Source: [Lactobacillus] rogosae
Lineage (GTDB): Bacteria; Bacillota; Clostridia; Lachnospirales; Lachnospiraceae
Length of the DNA stretch: 33,025 nucleotides
Assembly (NCBI GenBank): GCA_900112995.1
Contig: FONU01000027.1
Coordinates: 1 to 33,025 of the forward strand
Direction: 5' to 3'
Under the pieces are notes generated by a model. The model made no database searches and was not told where the DNA came from. It worked only from the letters and a program-made list of their open reading frames with translations. Of the stretch, positions 1-6,563 are shown piece by piece. The position numbers and the translations under genes were made by a program. Every line of letters begins with the position of its first letter. Positions within the stretch are counted from its first letter, which is position 1.

Positions 1-204
1 TTGTCCCTGTTCTGGTAACTGCCAGAACGGTCATTGTTTCTATCATTTCTATAACCGCCGTTGTTTCGGTCATTTCTATAACCATCTCTGTTCTGACCGT
101 TATTGTCCCTGTTCTGGTAACTGCCATTGCGGTCATTGTTTCGATCATTTCTATAACCGCCATTATTACGGTCATTTCTATAACCATCTCTGTTATTTCT
201 ATTC
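1..204. repeat. 102-bp in-frame tandem repeat inside infB
   Basis: A 34-codon unit is present twice (1-102 and 103-204, the second diverging at its end), with shorter internal repeats coding RNDRNN- and NGGYRNDRNN-like motifs. The period is a multiple of three, so the frame is kept. It encodes part of the disordered IF-2 linker, which is known to vary in length between bacteria. The array may continue beyond the left edge. Confidence 0.85.
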
Positions 205-605
205 TGGTTATTATCTCTATTATTATTTCTATCTCTTGAATCAGTCTTCTGGCTGTTCTGTGGGAAGTACACCTGAGAAATGTGCTTCTTATCTACATCC
301 TTAGATGTGTTTGCTGCTTTAGTATCCTGTGTATTCTGTTCTGACTTATTACCAGTCTTATCCTGTGCCTTAATATTCTTATTCTCCTCTGATTTCACTT
401 GTTTTTCTTCTGCCTTTTTAGGTCCTGATTTATTAGCTGTATTTCCAGCTGCTTTTGTAAACTTGCTCTTTACACTGTTTATTTCACTTTCACCAAGTCC
501 GCTCATAGCTGTATATTTCTTGTCAGCATTGCTTAACATATCAGTTATTGCTTTTGATGAAATATTTAATTCTTTCGCCAACTCATGAACTCTCATATTT
601 GCCAT
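1..605 (-). CDS. infB: Translation initiation factor IF-2, N-terminal part (3' end beyond window)
   Basis: The reading frame is open from the ATG at 605 to the left edge (about 201 residues). The first residues, MRVHELAKELNISSKAI, match the IF2_N helical domain that begins bacterial IF-2. A Lys/Glu/Asn-rich linker follows, then an extremely Arg/Asn/Asp/Gly/Tyr-rich low-complexity stretch (RNDRNNGGY-type motifs) from about residue 125. The GTPase core, which delivers initiator tRNA to the 30S subunit, would lie beyond position 1 and is not seen. A GAGG site precedes the ATG. The gene lies 56 bp after ylxQ, in the usual rimP-nusA-ylxR-ylxQ-infB order, which supports the call strongly. The gap to ylxQ contains a 7-bp hairpin (AATACAG/CTGTATT) without a T-tract. 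Only the N-terminal region can be judged. Confidence 0.93.
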   Translation of the reverse strand, partial: MANMRVHELAKELNISSKAITDMLSNADKKYTAMSGLGESEINSVKSKFTKAAGNTANKSGPKKAEEKQVKSEENKNIKAQDKTGNKSEQNTQDTKAANTSKDVDKKHISQVYFPQNSQKTDSRDRNNNRDNNQNRNNRDGYRNDRNNGGYRNDRNNDRNGSYQNRDNNGQNRDGYRNDRNNGGYRNDRNNDRSGSYQNRD

Positions 606-661
606 TTAACCTCTTTTCCAATACAGGAATAATATTTCTGTATTATTTACACCGATTATCT

Positions 662-970
662 CTAATCTTGTTTAAAATGTTTCTCAATACTATTCTTAAA
701 CCCTTCATCAAGGATTGCGAGTGATGCTCTGAATTCTTTACCTATAGCATGCCCTAAGTCATCCTTATTGCTAAAGAAATACACTGGCACTTTATAATAT
801 TCACACATATTCTTAAAATTCTTTTTGGTATTATCAGATGAATCATCTGCTACTATTACCATATATGCCTTATGCTCTTTTACAGCCTTTTCAGTAGAGA
901 ACTCACCGCTTGCTACTTTTCCAGCCTTCTGTGCAAGACCTATCATTGATAATGCTCTTTTATTGTCCAA
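662..970 (-). CDS. ylxQ: L7Ae/L30e-family RNA-binding protein YlxQ
   Basis: This is a 102-residue protein of the L7Ae/L30e/S12e/Gadd45 fold, a family that binds kink-turn RNA. The N-terminal pattern IGLAQKAGKVASGE and the YYKVPVYFFSNKDDLGHAIGKE segment are typical of YlxQ, which sits between ylxR and infB in Firmicutes. The start is a TTG at 970, with an AAAGGAG site 10 nt upstream. The gene overlaps the ylxR stop by 11 bp, so translation is probably coupled. The cellular role of YlxQ is not well established; ribosome or RNA association is inferred from the fold. Confidence 0.9.
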   Translation of the reverse strand: MDNKRALSMIGLAQKAGKVASGEFSTEKAVKEHKAYMVIVADDSSDNTKKNFKNMCEYYKVPVYFFSNKDDLGHAIGKEFRASLAILDEGFKNSIEKHFKQD

Positions 971-1235
971 GATTATTCATCTCCTTTTCTAACTCATCAT
1001 AAACAGATGCATCAACAGCCATCTTAAAAGCTCTTTCAAGTCCTCTTGACTTCCTTGCTTTCTTAAGACACTCTGCATCAGGACATATATACGCCCCTCT
1101 TCCGTTCTTCTTGCCTGTTGTATCTATTATTATCTGTTCATCCTGAGTCTTTAATATCCGTATAAGCTGCTTTTTGTCTTTCATCTCATTACAGCCTATA
1201 CACTGTCTTTGCGGAATCTTCTTTACTGCTGCCAA
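960..1235 (-). CDS. ylxR: YlxR/RnpM-family RNA-binding protein (DUF448)
   Basis: This small basic protein carries the DUF448 signature RQCIGC near the N-terminus and a GRGAYICPDAECLKKA motif. In Bacillus subtilis the family member has been described as RnpM, a modulator of RNase P. The longest frame starts at a TTG at 1250, but a GGAGAG site overlaps those codons and lies 6 nt before a TTG at 1235. The 1235 start (91 residues) is therefore preferred. It follows nusA closely and overlaps ylxQ, so it belongs to the nusA operon. Confidence 0.9.
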   Translation of the reverse strand: MAAVKKIPQRQCIGCNEMKDKKQLIRILKTQDEQIIIDTTGKKNGRGAYICPDAECLKKARKSRGLERAFKMAVDASVYDELEKEMNNLGQ

Positions 1236-1255
1236 ACTATCACTCTCCAATAATA

Positions 1256-2479
1256 TTATTCTTCTACAACTTCTGTGTCAGAGGCTGCATCTTCGTTATA
1301 GTCTTCATCTAATGGCATTACATCATCTGCCTGATTGTCATTATATTCTTCGCTGTCTTCACCATATACGATTTCTGCGTTGTCTTTATCCATATCAGCA
1401 AATGCTTCTGGATCGGCTTCGCTCTTAATATCAATTCCATAACCTGTAAGCTTAGCTGCAAGTCTTACATTCTGTCCTGACTTACCGATTGCAAGTGATA
1501 ACTGCTGTTCTGAAACAATTATCTTAGCCTTCTTCTCTTCTTCATCTGCTACTGCTGATACAACCTTTGCCGGGCTTAAAGCATTAACGATTAACTGTGC
1601 TGGATTGTCATCCCACTCAACAATATCAATCTGTTCATTGCCAAGTTCATTAACAATATTCTTAACCCTCGCACCGTTAATACCTACGCACGCACCAACT
1701 GGATCTACATGAGGAACATTAGCTCTTACAGCCATCTTAGTTCTTGAACCTGCTTCTCTTGCGATAGCCATAATCTCAACTGTGCCATCTTTAATCTCTG
1801 TAACTTCTTCTTCAAAAAGCTTTTTTACAAGTTCCTGTGACTTTCTTGAAATCTTAACTGATAAACCGCTTCTTTCTCTGTTGCTTACGCTTGCAACATA
1901 TACCTTAATTCTGTCTCCGCATTTGAACTGCTTATCCTTAAAGTTATCATCTGCCTTAAGAACCGCCTGTGTTCTTCCAATATCAATAGTCATATCACCA
2001 TTGTCGTTAATTCTCTGTACAACACCTGTAACGATTTCCTTCTCCTTAGCGTGAAGCTCGTTGTAGAGTGCATTCTTTTCCTGTTCTCTTATAGTCTGGA
2101 CAATTGTATTCTTGGCATTCTTAGCTGCCTTTCTTGAGAATTCTTCTGACTTTACTTCTATAGTAATAACATCACCAAGCTGACAGGCCGGCTTAATCTT
2201 TCTTGCATCTGCAAGTGCGATTTCTGTACCAGATACATACTTTCCTTTCTTAGTATCAAGGAACTCTGGAACTTCTACTTCTTCAACTACAGTTCTGTCT
2301 GAATAAATGTGGAAATCACCTGTTCTTCTGTCAAGTACTACCCTGCCATTATCTGCCTTGTCAAATTCAGCCTTATATTCGTCCATTAATGACTTTTCTA
2401 TAGCATCAAACATAATCTCTTTGTCGATTCCATTTTCTTTTTCTAAGGCTTCAATCGCAAGTATCAATTCTTTATTCAT
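1256..2479 (-). CDS. nusA: Transcription termination/antitermination factor NusA
   Basis: This is a 407-residue NusA, which binds RNA polymerase and nascent RNA to control pausing, termination and antitermination. The RNAP-binding N-terminal domain (residues 1 to about 120) begins MNKELILAIEALEKENGI. An S1 domain follows (TGVVQRINDNGDMTIDIG, roughly residues 125-195), then two KH domains, with GACVGINGARV in KH1 and SLAIGKSGQNVRLA in KH2. The last 50 residues are an acidic tail rich in Asp and Glu. The ATG at 2479 is chosen because a GGAGG site lies 8 nt before it; an in-frame extension to 2503 would place that site inside the gene. It is the second gene of the rimP operon. Confidence 0.97.
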   Translation of the reverse strand: MNKELILAIEALEKENGIDKEIMFDAIEKSLMDEYKAEFDKADNGRVVLDRRTGDFHIYSDRTVVEEVEVPEFLDTKKGKYVSGTEIALADARKIKPACQLGDVITIEVKSEEFSRKAAKNAKNTIVQTIREQEKNALYNELHAKEKEIVTGVVQRINDNGDMTIDIGRTQAVLKADDNFKDKQFKCGDRIKVYVASVSNRERSGLSVKISRKSQELVKKLFEEEVTEIKDGTVEIMAIAREAGSRTKMAVRANVPHVDPVGACVGINGARVKNIVNELGNEQIDIVEWDDNPAQLIVNALSPAKVVSAVADEEEKKAKIIVSEQQLSLAIGKSGQNVRLAAKLTGYGIDIKSEADPEAFADMDKDNAEIVYGEDSEEYNDNQADDVMPLDEDYNEDAASDTEVVEE

Positions 2480-2517
2480 CTTCTTATCCTCCATTATTAA
2501 CAACTTTAGTTATATAT

Positions 2518-2982
2518 CTATTCAACATATGCCCATCTAATCATTGCAAGATTGCTTCTCTCAATCTTTATAAGATTATCATCAACCTCTATTGTAATGT
2601 TGTCTTTATCGTATTCCTTAAGAACGCCTGTATATTCCTTTAAGCCTTCAACAGCTTTGTAAAGCTTAATATCTATAAGTTTCCCAATACTCTTTGCATA
2701 ATCCTTCTCTTTCTTTAAAGGTCTTGTAAGTCCCGGTGAACTCACTTCAAAAATGTACTGGTCAGTAATATAGTTCTCCTTATCAAGTATCTCATTAAAA
2801 GCTCTGCTTACAGCCTGACAGTCATCAATTGTAACTCCACCTTCTTTATCTATGTAGACACGCAGATACCAGTCCTGACCCTCTTTAATGTAATCCACAT
2901 CAAAAAGTTCTACATTATTAGCTTCAACAATTGGCATTATAAGCTTTTCTGTCTTAGCTTCATAATCTTCTCTCTTACCCAT
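2518..2982 (-). CDS. rimP: Ribosome maturation factor RimP
   Basis: This is a 154-residue RimP, needed for maturation of the 30S subunit. The family pattern is clear: an N-terminal alpha/beta domain with VELFDVDYIKEGQDWYLRVYID and DDCQAVSRA, then YIFEVSSPGLTRPLKKEKDY, then a C-terminal SH3-like beta domain. A GAGG site precedes the ATG at 2982. It is the first gene of the nusA-infB operon, and the terminator of the upstream tRNA gene ends just before it. A promoter must lie in the roughly 65-bp AT-rich gap, but I could not define one with convincing spacing. Confidence 0.96.
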   Translation of the reverse strand: MGKREDYEAKTEKLIMPIVEANNVELFDVDYIKEGQDWYLRVYIDKEGGVTIDDCQAVSRAFNEILDKENYITDQYIFEVSSPGLTRPLKKEKDYAKSIGKLIDIKLYKAVEGLKEYTGVLKEYDKDNITIEVDDNLIKIERSNLAMIRWAYVE

Positions 2983-3048
2983 TACTACCTCTTTCTTTTA
3001 ATAATATTCAGTTTTCATTCTGCATTAATCAAACAATAATTATATTGC

Positions 3049-3084
3049 AAAAACGAAAGAGTGGACATAAAGCCCACTCTTTCG
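3049..3084 (-). terminator. Intrinsic terminator after tRNA-Glu
   Basis: A perfect 11-bp stem (3054-3064 with 3074-3084) with a 9-nt loop is followed on the minus strand by five Ts. It lies 20 bp downstream of the tRNA-Glu gene and insulates it from rimP. Confidence 0.88.
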
Positions 3085-3103
3085 AATCAATTATAACGCA
3101 GAA

Positions 3104-3175
3104 TAGCTTATAGGGGAGTCGAACCCCTGTCTTCGCCGTGAGAGGGCGACGTCTTAACCACTTGACCAATAAGCC
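3104..3175 (-). tRNA. tRNA-Glu (anticodon CTC)
   Basis: The minus strand folds as a cloverleaf. The acceptor stem is GGCTTAT/ATAAGCT, the D-arm includes GGTCAAGTGGTTAAGAC, the anticodon stem is TCGCC/GGCGA around loop CTCTCAC (anticodon CTC, decoding GAG), and the T-arm is AGGGG-TTCGACT-CCCCT. The discriminator is A and CCA is not encoded. The first acceptor pair is G-U rather than G-C, which is mildly unusual. The overall sequence closely follows bacterial tRNA-Glu. Confidence 0.93.
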
Positions 3176-3224
3176 ATATCTTAAGTCTTGCTTTGTGTTA
3201 GTTGCTATCGCAAAGCACTTCATT

Positions 3225-3253
3225 ATAATACACGACCCAGTGTAATTCGTCAA
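3225..3253 (-). promoter_or_regulatory. Sigma-A promoter of tRNA-Glu
   Basis: TTGACG (3253-3248), a 17-bp spacer and TATTAT (3230-3225) lie about 50 bp upstream of the mature tRNA 5' end, which leaves a short leader of about 43 nt for RNase P. Confidence 0.8.
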
Positions 3254-3333
3254 GCACTTTTTTGAAGAAATTTCAAAAAAATTTAAAATAAATCTTTATA
3301 TGTGCTGAAAGCAGCTAAAACACTGGGTTCGTG
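3231..3333. repeat. Separated inverted repeat between tRNA promoter and the CMD-family gene
   Basis: CACGACCCAGTG at 3231-3242, which is within the spacer of the tRNA promoter, is matched in inverted orientation by CACTGGGTTCGTG at 3321-3333, with a single-base bulge. The arms are 78 bp apart and the sequence between them is AT-rich. No function can be assigned. Confidence 0.55.
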
Positions 3334-3348
3334 CCTTACATTTTTTAT

Positions 3349-3771
3349 TTAAGCTTGCTGTATTGCTTCATTTGGTGCTCCGATAGGAAATACCATTTCT
3401 TTTGCGTGTGCTCTCATAGCTTCATCTTCATAAGGCAAATCACCTTCATTTACATTCCATACTTCCTTGGCAAGATTAAATACTGCCCACGCTTTTGGCC
3501 AGCCTGCGTAAAATGCAACGTGTGTTATAACAGCCACGATTTCCTTCTGAGTTACGCCGTGTGTCTTGGCATTCTGTAAATGGAACTTAAGTGAAGAATC
3601 TGTAATTCCCATAGACATAAGTGAAACTACTGTTATAATGCTTCTTGTCTTTACATCAATATCCTGATTATTCCAGTTCTCACCAAAAAGCACATCATCA
3701 TTAAAATGTGCAAACTGTGGAGCATATTCTCCTAAAGCTGTTCTTCCTGCTGTCTGTACTATTTTATCCAT
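3349..3771 (-). CDS. Carboxymuconolactone decarboxylase (AhpD-like) family protein
   Basis: This is a 140-residue protein of the CMD/AhpD-like alpha-helical fold. The segment VKTRSIITVVSLMSMGIT followed by VTQKEIVAVITHVAFYAGWPKAW is the usual core. The AhpD-type CxxC disulfide reductase motif is absent, so a peroxidase-partner role is unlikely, and the substrate is unknown. A GAGG site lies 6 nt before the ATG. The gene follows the aldo/keto reductase by 52 bp on the same strand, so both are probably made from the MerR-type promoter at 4731-4761. Pairing of CMD proteins with dehydrogenases or reductases under MerR regulators is known in Firmicutes aldehyde-stress regulons; its application here is inference. 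Confidence 0.85.
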   Translation of the reverse strand: MDKIVQTAGRTALGEYAPQFAHFNDDVLFGENWNNQDIDVKTRSIITVVSLMSMGITDSSLKFHLQNAKTHGVTQKEIVAVITHVAFYAGWPKAWAVFNLAKEVWNVNEGDLPYEDEAMRAHAKEMVFPIGAPNEAIQQA

Positions 3772-3823
3772 AACAATCCTCTATTAATATATTTCTCTAA
3801 TTAAATTTTACCAATTTCACTAA

Positions 3824-4687
3824 TTAAAGTTTACCGCCATATACTGGGAAGCCACTGCTCTCACCATAATTTTCAATTTTCTTGAAATTCTTAAGAGCTT
3901 CCATATCCTCTGCACTGATTTCAAAATTTACTTCTGCATTACTCTTCATATGCTCAGGATCAGCTGTCTTTGGAAGTGCTATTGCTCCAAGCTGTAATGT
4001 ATATCTGATGCAAAGCTGTGGAATGGTAACACCATATTTATCAGCTATCACTTTAATCTCTGGCTGGTTAAGAATTTCACCGTGTGCTATAGGTGAATAT
4101 GCTTCTACTACTATTCCCCGCTTCTGGCAGTATTCTACAAGTTCTAATGGCGTGTTGCTTATATGAAGAAGAATCTGGTTAACCATCGGCTTAACCTCTG
4201 CTGTTTCTAAAAGACTTTCAATATCACCAATCTGGAAATTAGATATACCAATTGCCTTAAGCTTTCCTTCCTTATAAGCATCTTCCAATGCCCTCCATGC
4301 AGCTCTGTTACCTTCTACATATCTGTCATCACTCTGATTAACCTCTAACCAAGGCTGTGGTGAATGAATAATCATCATATCAAGGTAATCAAGTCCCATT
4401 TTTTCAAGTGTCTCATCAATACCAGCTTTAGCTTCCTTGTATGTCTTATGTTCAGCGGCAACCTTTGATACTACAAAAAGTTTCTCTCTTGAAACTCCGC
4501 AATTACGCACTCCTTCACCGACACCTCTTTCATTGCCATATGCCTGTGCTGTATCAATATGTCTGTATCCAAGCTTTACCGCTTCTTTTACAGCATCTGC
4601 AACCTTTGCATCGTCAATAAACCAAGTACCAAGTCCAAGCTGTGGAATTTTCGCTCCATTGTTAAGTGTTAAAGTATTATTATACAT
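3824..4687 (-). CDS. Aldo/keto reductase (2,5-diketogluconate reductase-like)
   Basis: This is an NADPH-dependent carbonyl reductase of the AKR fold, about 287 residues. The visible family motifs are IPQLGLGTW at the N-terminus, GYRHIDTAQAYGNE (catalytic Asp and Tyr), VVSKV (catalytic Lys), MIIHSPQPW (catalytic His) and KAIGISNF, with a C-terminal PKTADPEHMKSNAEV cofactor-binding region. Two ATGs are in frame (4693 and 4687). The AAAGGAG site is only 2 nt from the first and 8 nt from the second, so 4687 is chosen. The upstream dyad promoter suggests induction by electrophiles or aldehydes. The physiological substrate cannot be told from sequence. Confidence 0.92.
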   Translation of the reverse strand: MYNNTLTLNNGAKIPQLGLGTWFIDDAKVADAVKEAVKLGYRHIDTAQAYGNERGVGEGVRNCGVSREKLFVVSKVAAEHKTYKEAKAGIDETLEKMGLDYLDMMIIHSPQPWLEVNQSDDRYVEGNRAAWRALEDAYKEGKLKAIGISNFQIGDIESLLETAEVKPMVNQILLHISNTPLELVEYCQKRGIVVEAYSPIAHGEILNQPEIKVIADKYGVTIPQLCIRYTLQLGAIALPKTADPEHMKSNAEVNFEISAEDMEALKNFKKIENYGESSGFPVYGGKL

Positions 4688-4730
4688 TCCCATTGCTCCT
4701 TTTCTAAAATGTATTATCGTTTATGTGTTT

Positions 4731-4761
4731 ATCTTAATACTTTGACTTAACTCCAAGTCAA
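4731..4761 (-). promoter_or_regulatory. MerR-type promoter/operator of the aldo/keto reductase gene
   Basis: The -35 box is TTGACT (4761-4756) and the -10 box TAAGAT (4736-4731), separated by 19 bp, the overlong spacing typical of MerR-family activated promoters. A dyad, TTGACTT/AAGTCAA with a 6-bp centre (4742-4761), covers the -35 box and half of the spacer. No MerR-family gene is present in the window, so the regulator would act from elsewhere. Confidence 0.75.
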
Positions 4762-4795
4762 GGGGGGTGGTGAGAAATTTCATTACAATATTTAT

Positions 4796-5590
4796 CTACA
4801 TAATCTTGTTACCAACTTTTGAATATTTCAGACATTCTTTGCAATATATTGACATATTAACTATCCAGATAAGGCACACAACAAATGAAGGAAGAAAACC
4901 AATTTCAAACATAAGTGCACTGATTGCAAGAATAACTGCAAGTACACTGCACATACTATTCGTTATATTAAATGCTTTAAATGCACATTTCCCAACTATA
5001 ATCTTCTCTGCTTCATCACAGGTTTCAAGCCATTTCTTCTGGAACTTCATATCATATACCGATGCCGTCTTTTCAGGATTCATTATCTTTACACAGTCAA
5101 CACTTTTCTGTTGTATAATAACAACCTCTGCCATAATCCCTAAAAATGCTGCAATGCTAACAGTTAATCCTATCATATTGTTAACACTTTCAAACATTGC
5201 TGTACCACCTGAATATGATGCCGCAATAAGAAAATATGAAATTATAAGTGCTCCACTTGAAACCCATTGAATTATAGAAAGCTTCTCTTCGACACCATCT
5301 GATACTTCTTCGTCTTCACCATCCCACTGTGATAACTGCTTCTTAGCCTTCCTGTAGTATGGCACTAATACTATAGGAATTATAACTGCAATAGCAAGCA
5401 TAATCCAAGGTGCAGTTAATTCAACATAATTACTAACTACCACTTTAAAATCCCCTGACATTGTATCAATTCCATTTGCTCCAACAAGATACCCAGCTAC
5501 ACCTCCGATTAAAGCTCCTACAATACAAAGCAATATGAACTTAGGCAATGCCTTTCTGTTTGCTTTCTTAATTTCTTCATTTCCCATCAT
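4796..5590 (-). CDS. DUF3169-like multi-pass membrane protein
   Basis: This is an integral membrane protein of about 264 residues, resembling the DUF3169 family often found beside small XRE regulators. About six hydrophobic segments are visible, for example FILLCIVGALIGGVAGYLVG, WIMLAIAVIIPIVLVPYY, IISYFLIAASY and VLAVILAISALMFEIGFL. An acidic cytoplasmic-looking linker (QWDGEDEEVSDGVEE) lies between TM2 and TM3. The AGGAGG site lies 6 nt before ATG 5590. The gene overlaps the 3' end of the XRE gene, which implies translational coupling. The function is unknown, and family membership is judged by pattern only. Confidence 0.78.
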   Translation of the reverse strand: MMGNEEIKKANRKALPKFILLCIVGALIGGVAGYLVGANGIDTMSGDFKVVVSNYVELTAPWIMLAIAVIIPIVLVPYYRKAKKQLSQWDGEDEEVSDGVEEKLSIIQWVSSGALIISYFLIAASYSGGTAMFESVNNMIGLTVSIAAFLGIMAEVVIIQQKSVDCVKIMNPEKTASVYDMKFQKKWLETCDEAEKIIVGKCAFKAFNITNSMCSVLAVILAISALMFEIGFLPSFVVCLIWIVNMSIYCKECLKYSKVGNKIM

Positions 5591-5795
5591 TATCTTCCTC
5601 CTGTAAATAAAATACTTCTTCCACAGTAACGCCGCATACTTTTGCAATCGTTAATGCAAGAGTGACAGACGGCGAATAATCGCCCCTTTCTATAAGACTG
5701 ATTGTCTGTCTTGACACTCCGCACAGTCTTCCCATCTCCTGCTGATTGACATCCAGCGCAGCTCTGCGTTCTTTCAGCCGATTTCGCAGTATCAT
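5577..5795 (-). CDS. Small XRE-family transcriptional regulator
   Basis: This is a 72-residue protein made almost entirely of one helix-turn-helix domain: NRLKERRAALDVNQQEMGRLCGVSRQTISLIERGDYSPS, then LTIAKVCGVTVEEVF, as in YozG/Cro-type regulators. The ATG at 5795 is preferred because a GGAGGT site lies 5 nt upstream; the longer frame to 5870 merely translates the operator repeats. It is coupled to the downstream membrane protein gene. The consensus promoter and array of TGTCA sites immediately upstream suggest autorepression. The inducing signal is unknown. Confidence 0.9.
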   Translation of the reverse strand: MILRNRLKERRAALDVNQQEMGRLCGVSRQTISLIERGDYSPSVTLALTIAKVCGVTVEEVFYLQEEDNDGK

Positions 5796-5809
5796 ACTAC
5801 ACCTCCATA

Positions 5810-5891
5810 TGACAACTTTTATTATTAATCTGACAACTTTCATTGCTATAATGACAACTTTTTTTGTCATTTTGCATTATACTCTTGTCAT
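5810..5891 (-). promoter_or_regulatory. Operator-like array of TGTCA/TGACA sites at 21-bp spacing
   Basis: On the minus strand AAAGTTGTCA occurs three times, exactly 21 bp apart (plus-strand starts 5810, 5831, 5852). Two ATGACA sites in the opposite sense (5865-5870 and 5886-5891) are also 21 bp apart. The centre forms the dyad AATGACA/TTGTCATT. The array spans the -10 region, the start point and the 5' leader of the XRE gene. Spacing of two helical turns puts all sites on one DNA face, as expected for cooperative repressor binding. Confidence 0.75.
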
Positions 5892-5904
5892 TATACACTG
5901 TCAA
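5876..5904 (-). promoter_or_regulatory. Consensus sigma-A promoter of the XRE-membrane protein operon
   Basis: TTGACA (5904-5899), 17 bp and TATAAT (5881-5876) are a perfect match to the consensus. The predicted start point near 5869 falls inside the repeat array, which is consistent with a strong promoter held down by a repressor. Confidence 0.88.
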
Positions 5905-5942
5905 TACCAAATAACCAAAACGATACTCAATTTTAAATAATT

Positions 5943-6522
5943 CCTGAAGCCACTTATCACACCAGCTTGATATTGGAAGAAGCTCTCTTAGAGAGGCTAT
6001 GAAGCTCCTTGCCTCCCGCAATATTGTAACTATCAAACAGGGGTCTGGAACATATGTAGCCTCATCACCTGGTATAGTAGACGATCCTTTTGGCTTTACA
6101 TTCATATCAGATAAGAAGAAACTTGTGCAGGATCTGCTTGAAATACGTTTTTTACTCGAACCTTCTATTGCTGCTATGTCAGCAACCTATGCTGATAAGA
6201 ATGACATCAGCAAAATCAACAGATTATGTAATGAGGTTGAAGAGCTTATGGAACAAAAAAAGACCATACACAAAAAGATATAGAATTCCACACCGCTATT
6301 GCTATGGGAAGCAAGAATCTTGTCATCCCAAGATTAATCCCAATAATAAACAGCTCTATCCCTCTTTTTGTTGAAACAACCGGCAACATCCTTAAAACTG
6401 AAACCATCGAAACTCATCGTGAAATAGCGGAGGCTATCGCAGAACATAATGCTGTCCGTGCCCAGGATGCTATGTATATGCATCTTATGTACAATAAAAG
6501 GTGTATTAATTCTTCAAAATAA
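5943..6522 (+). pseudogene. Broken GntR/FadR-family (FCD domain) regulator
   Basis: Two plus-strand frames together code most of a FadR-subfamily regulator. The first (about 5948-6283) has the end of the winged HTH (HQLDIGRSSLREAMKLLASR, then VTIKQGSGTYVAS) and the first FCD helices (DLLEIRFLLEPSIAAMSA). The second (from about 6250 to 6522) continues as EFHTAIAMGSKNLVIPRLI and THREIAEAIAEHNAVRAQDAM. The frames join at a run of seven As near 6255-6261; one more A would restore the frame. The N-terminal 40 or so residues and start codon are missing, and a second frame break is likely near 5952. It is the only substantial plus-strand gene in the first 28 kb, and its ligand cannot be inferred. 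Confidence 0.85.
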
Positions 6523-6531
6523 TACACCTTT
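6497..6531 (-). terminator. Terminator at the end of the cobalamin operon
   Basis: A perfect 12-bp stem (6497-6508 with 6520-6531) with an 11-nt loop lies 33 bp after the cbiP stop. On the minus strand it ends in CCTTTTATTG, as expected for an intrinsic terminator. It overlaps the stop codon of the GntR remnant and may also work weakly on the plus strand. Confidence 0.8.
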
Positions 6532-6563
6532 ATTAAACATTATACATTTTATTCAATTTAGCT

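Noticed and set aside
1-240. Repeats that could suggest a CRISPR array
   Set aside because: They are in frame with infB, have no unique spacers and code for a low-complexity protein linker.
3029-3253. Minus-strand 74-residue open frame
   Set aside because: It runs through the tRNA-Glu gene, its promoter and its terminator; it is a chance frame.
5796-5870. N-terminal extension of the XRE regulator
   Set aside because: The extra residues are a translation of the 21-bp operator repeats, and the good ribosome site precedes the ATG at 5795.
5797-6105. Minus-strand 102-residue open frame upstream of the XRE gene
   Set aside because: It lies antisense to the GntR remnant and across the promoter and operator repeats, without protein-like composition.
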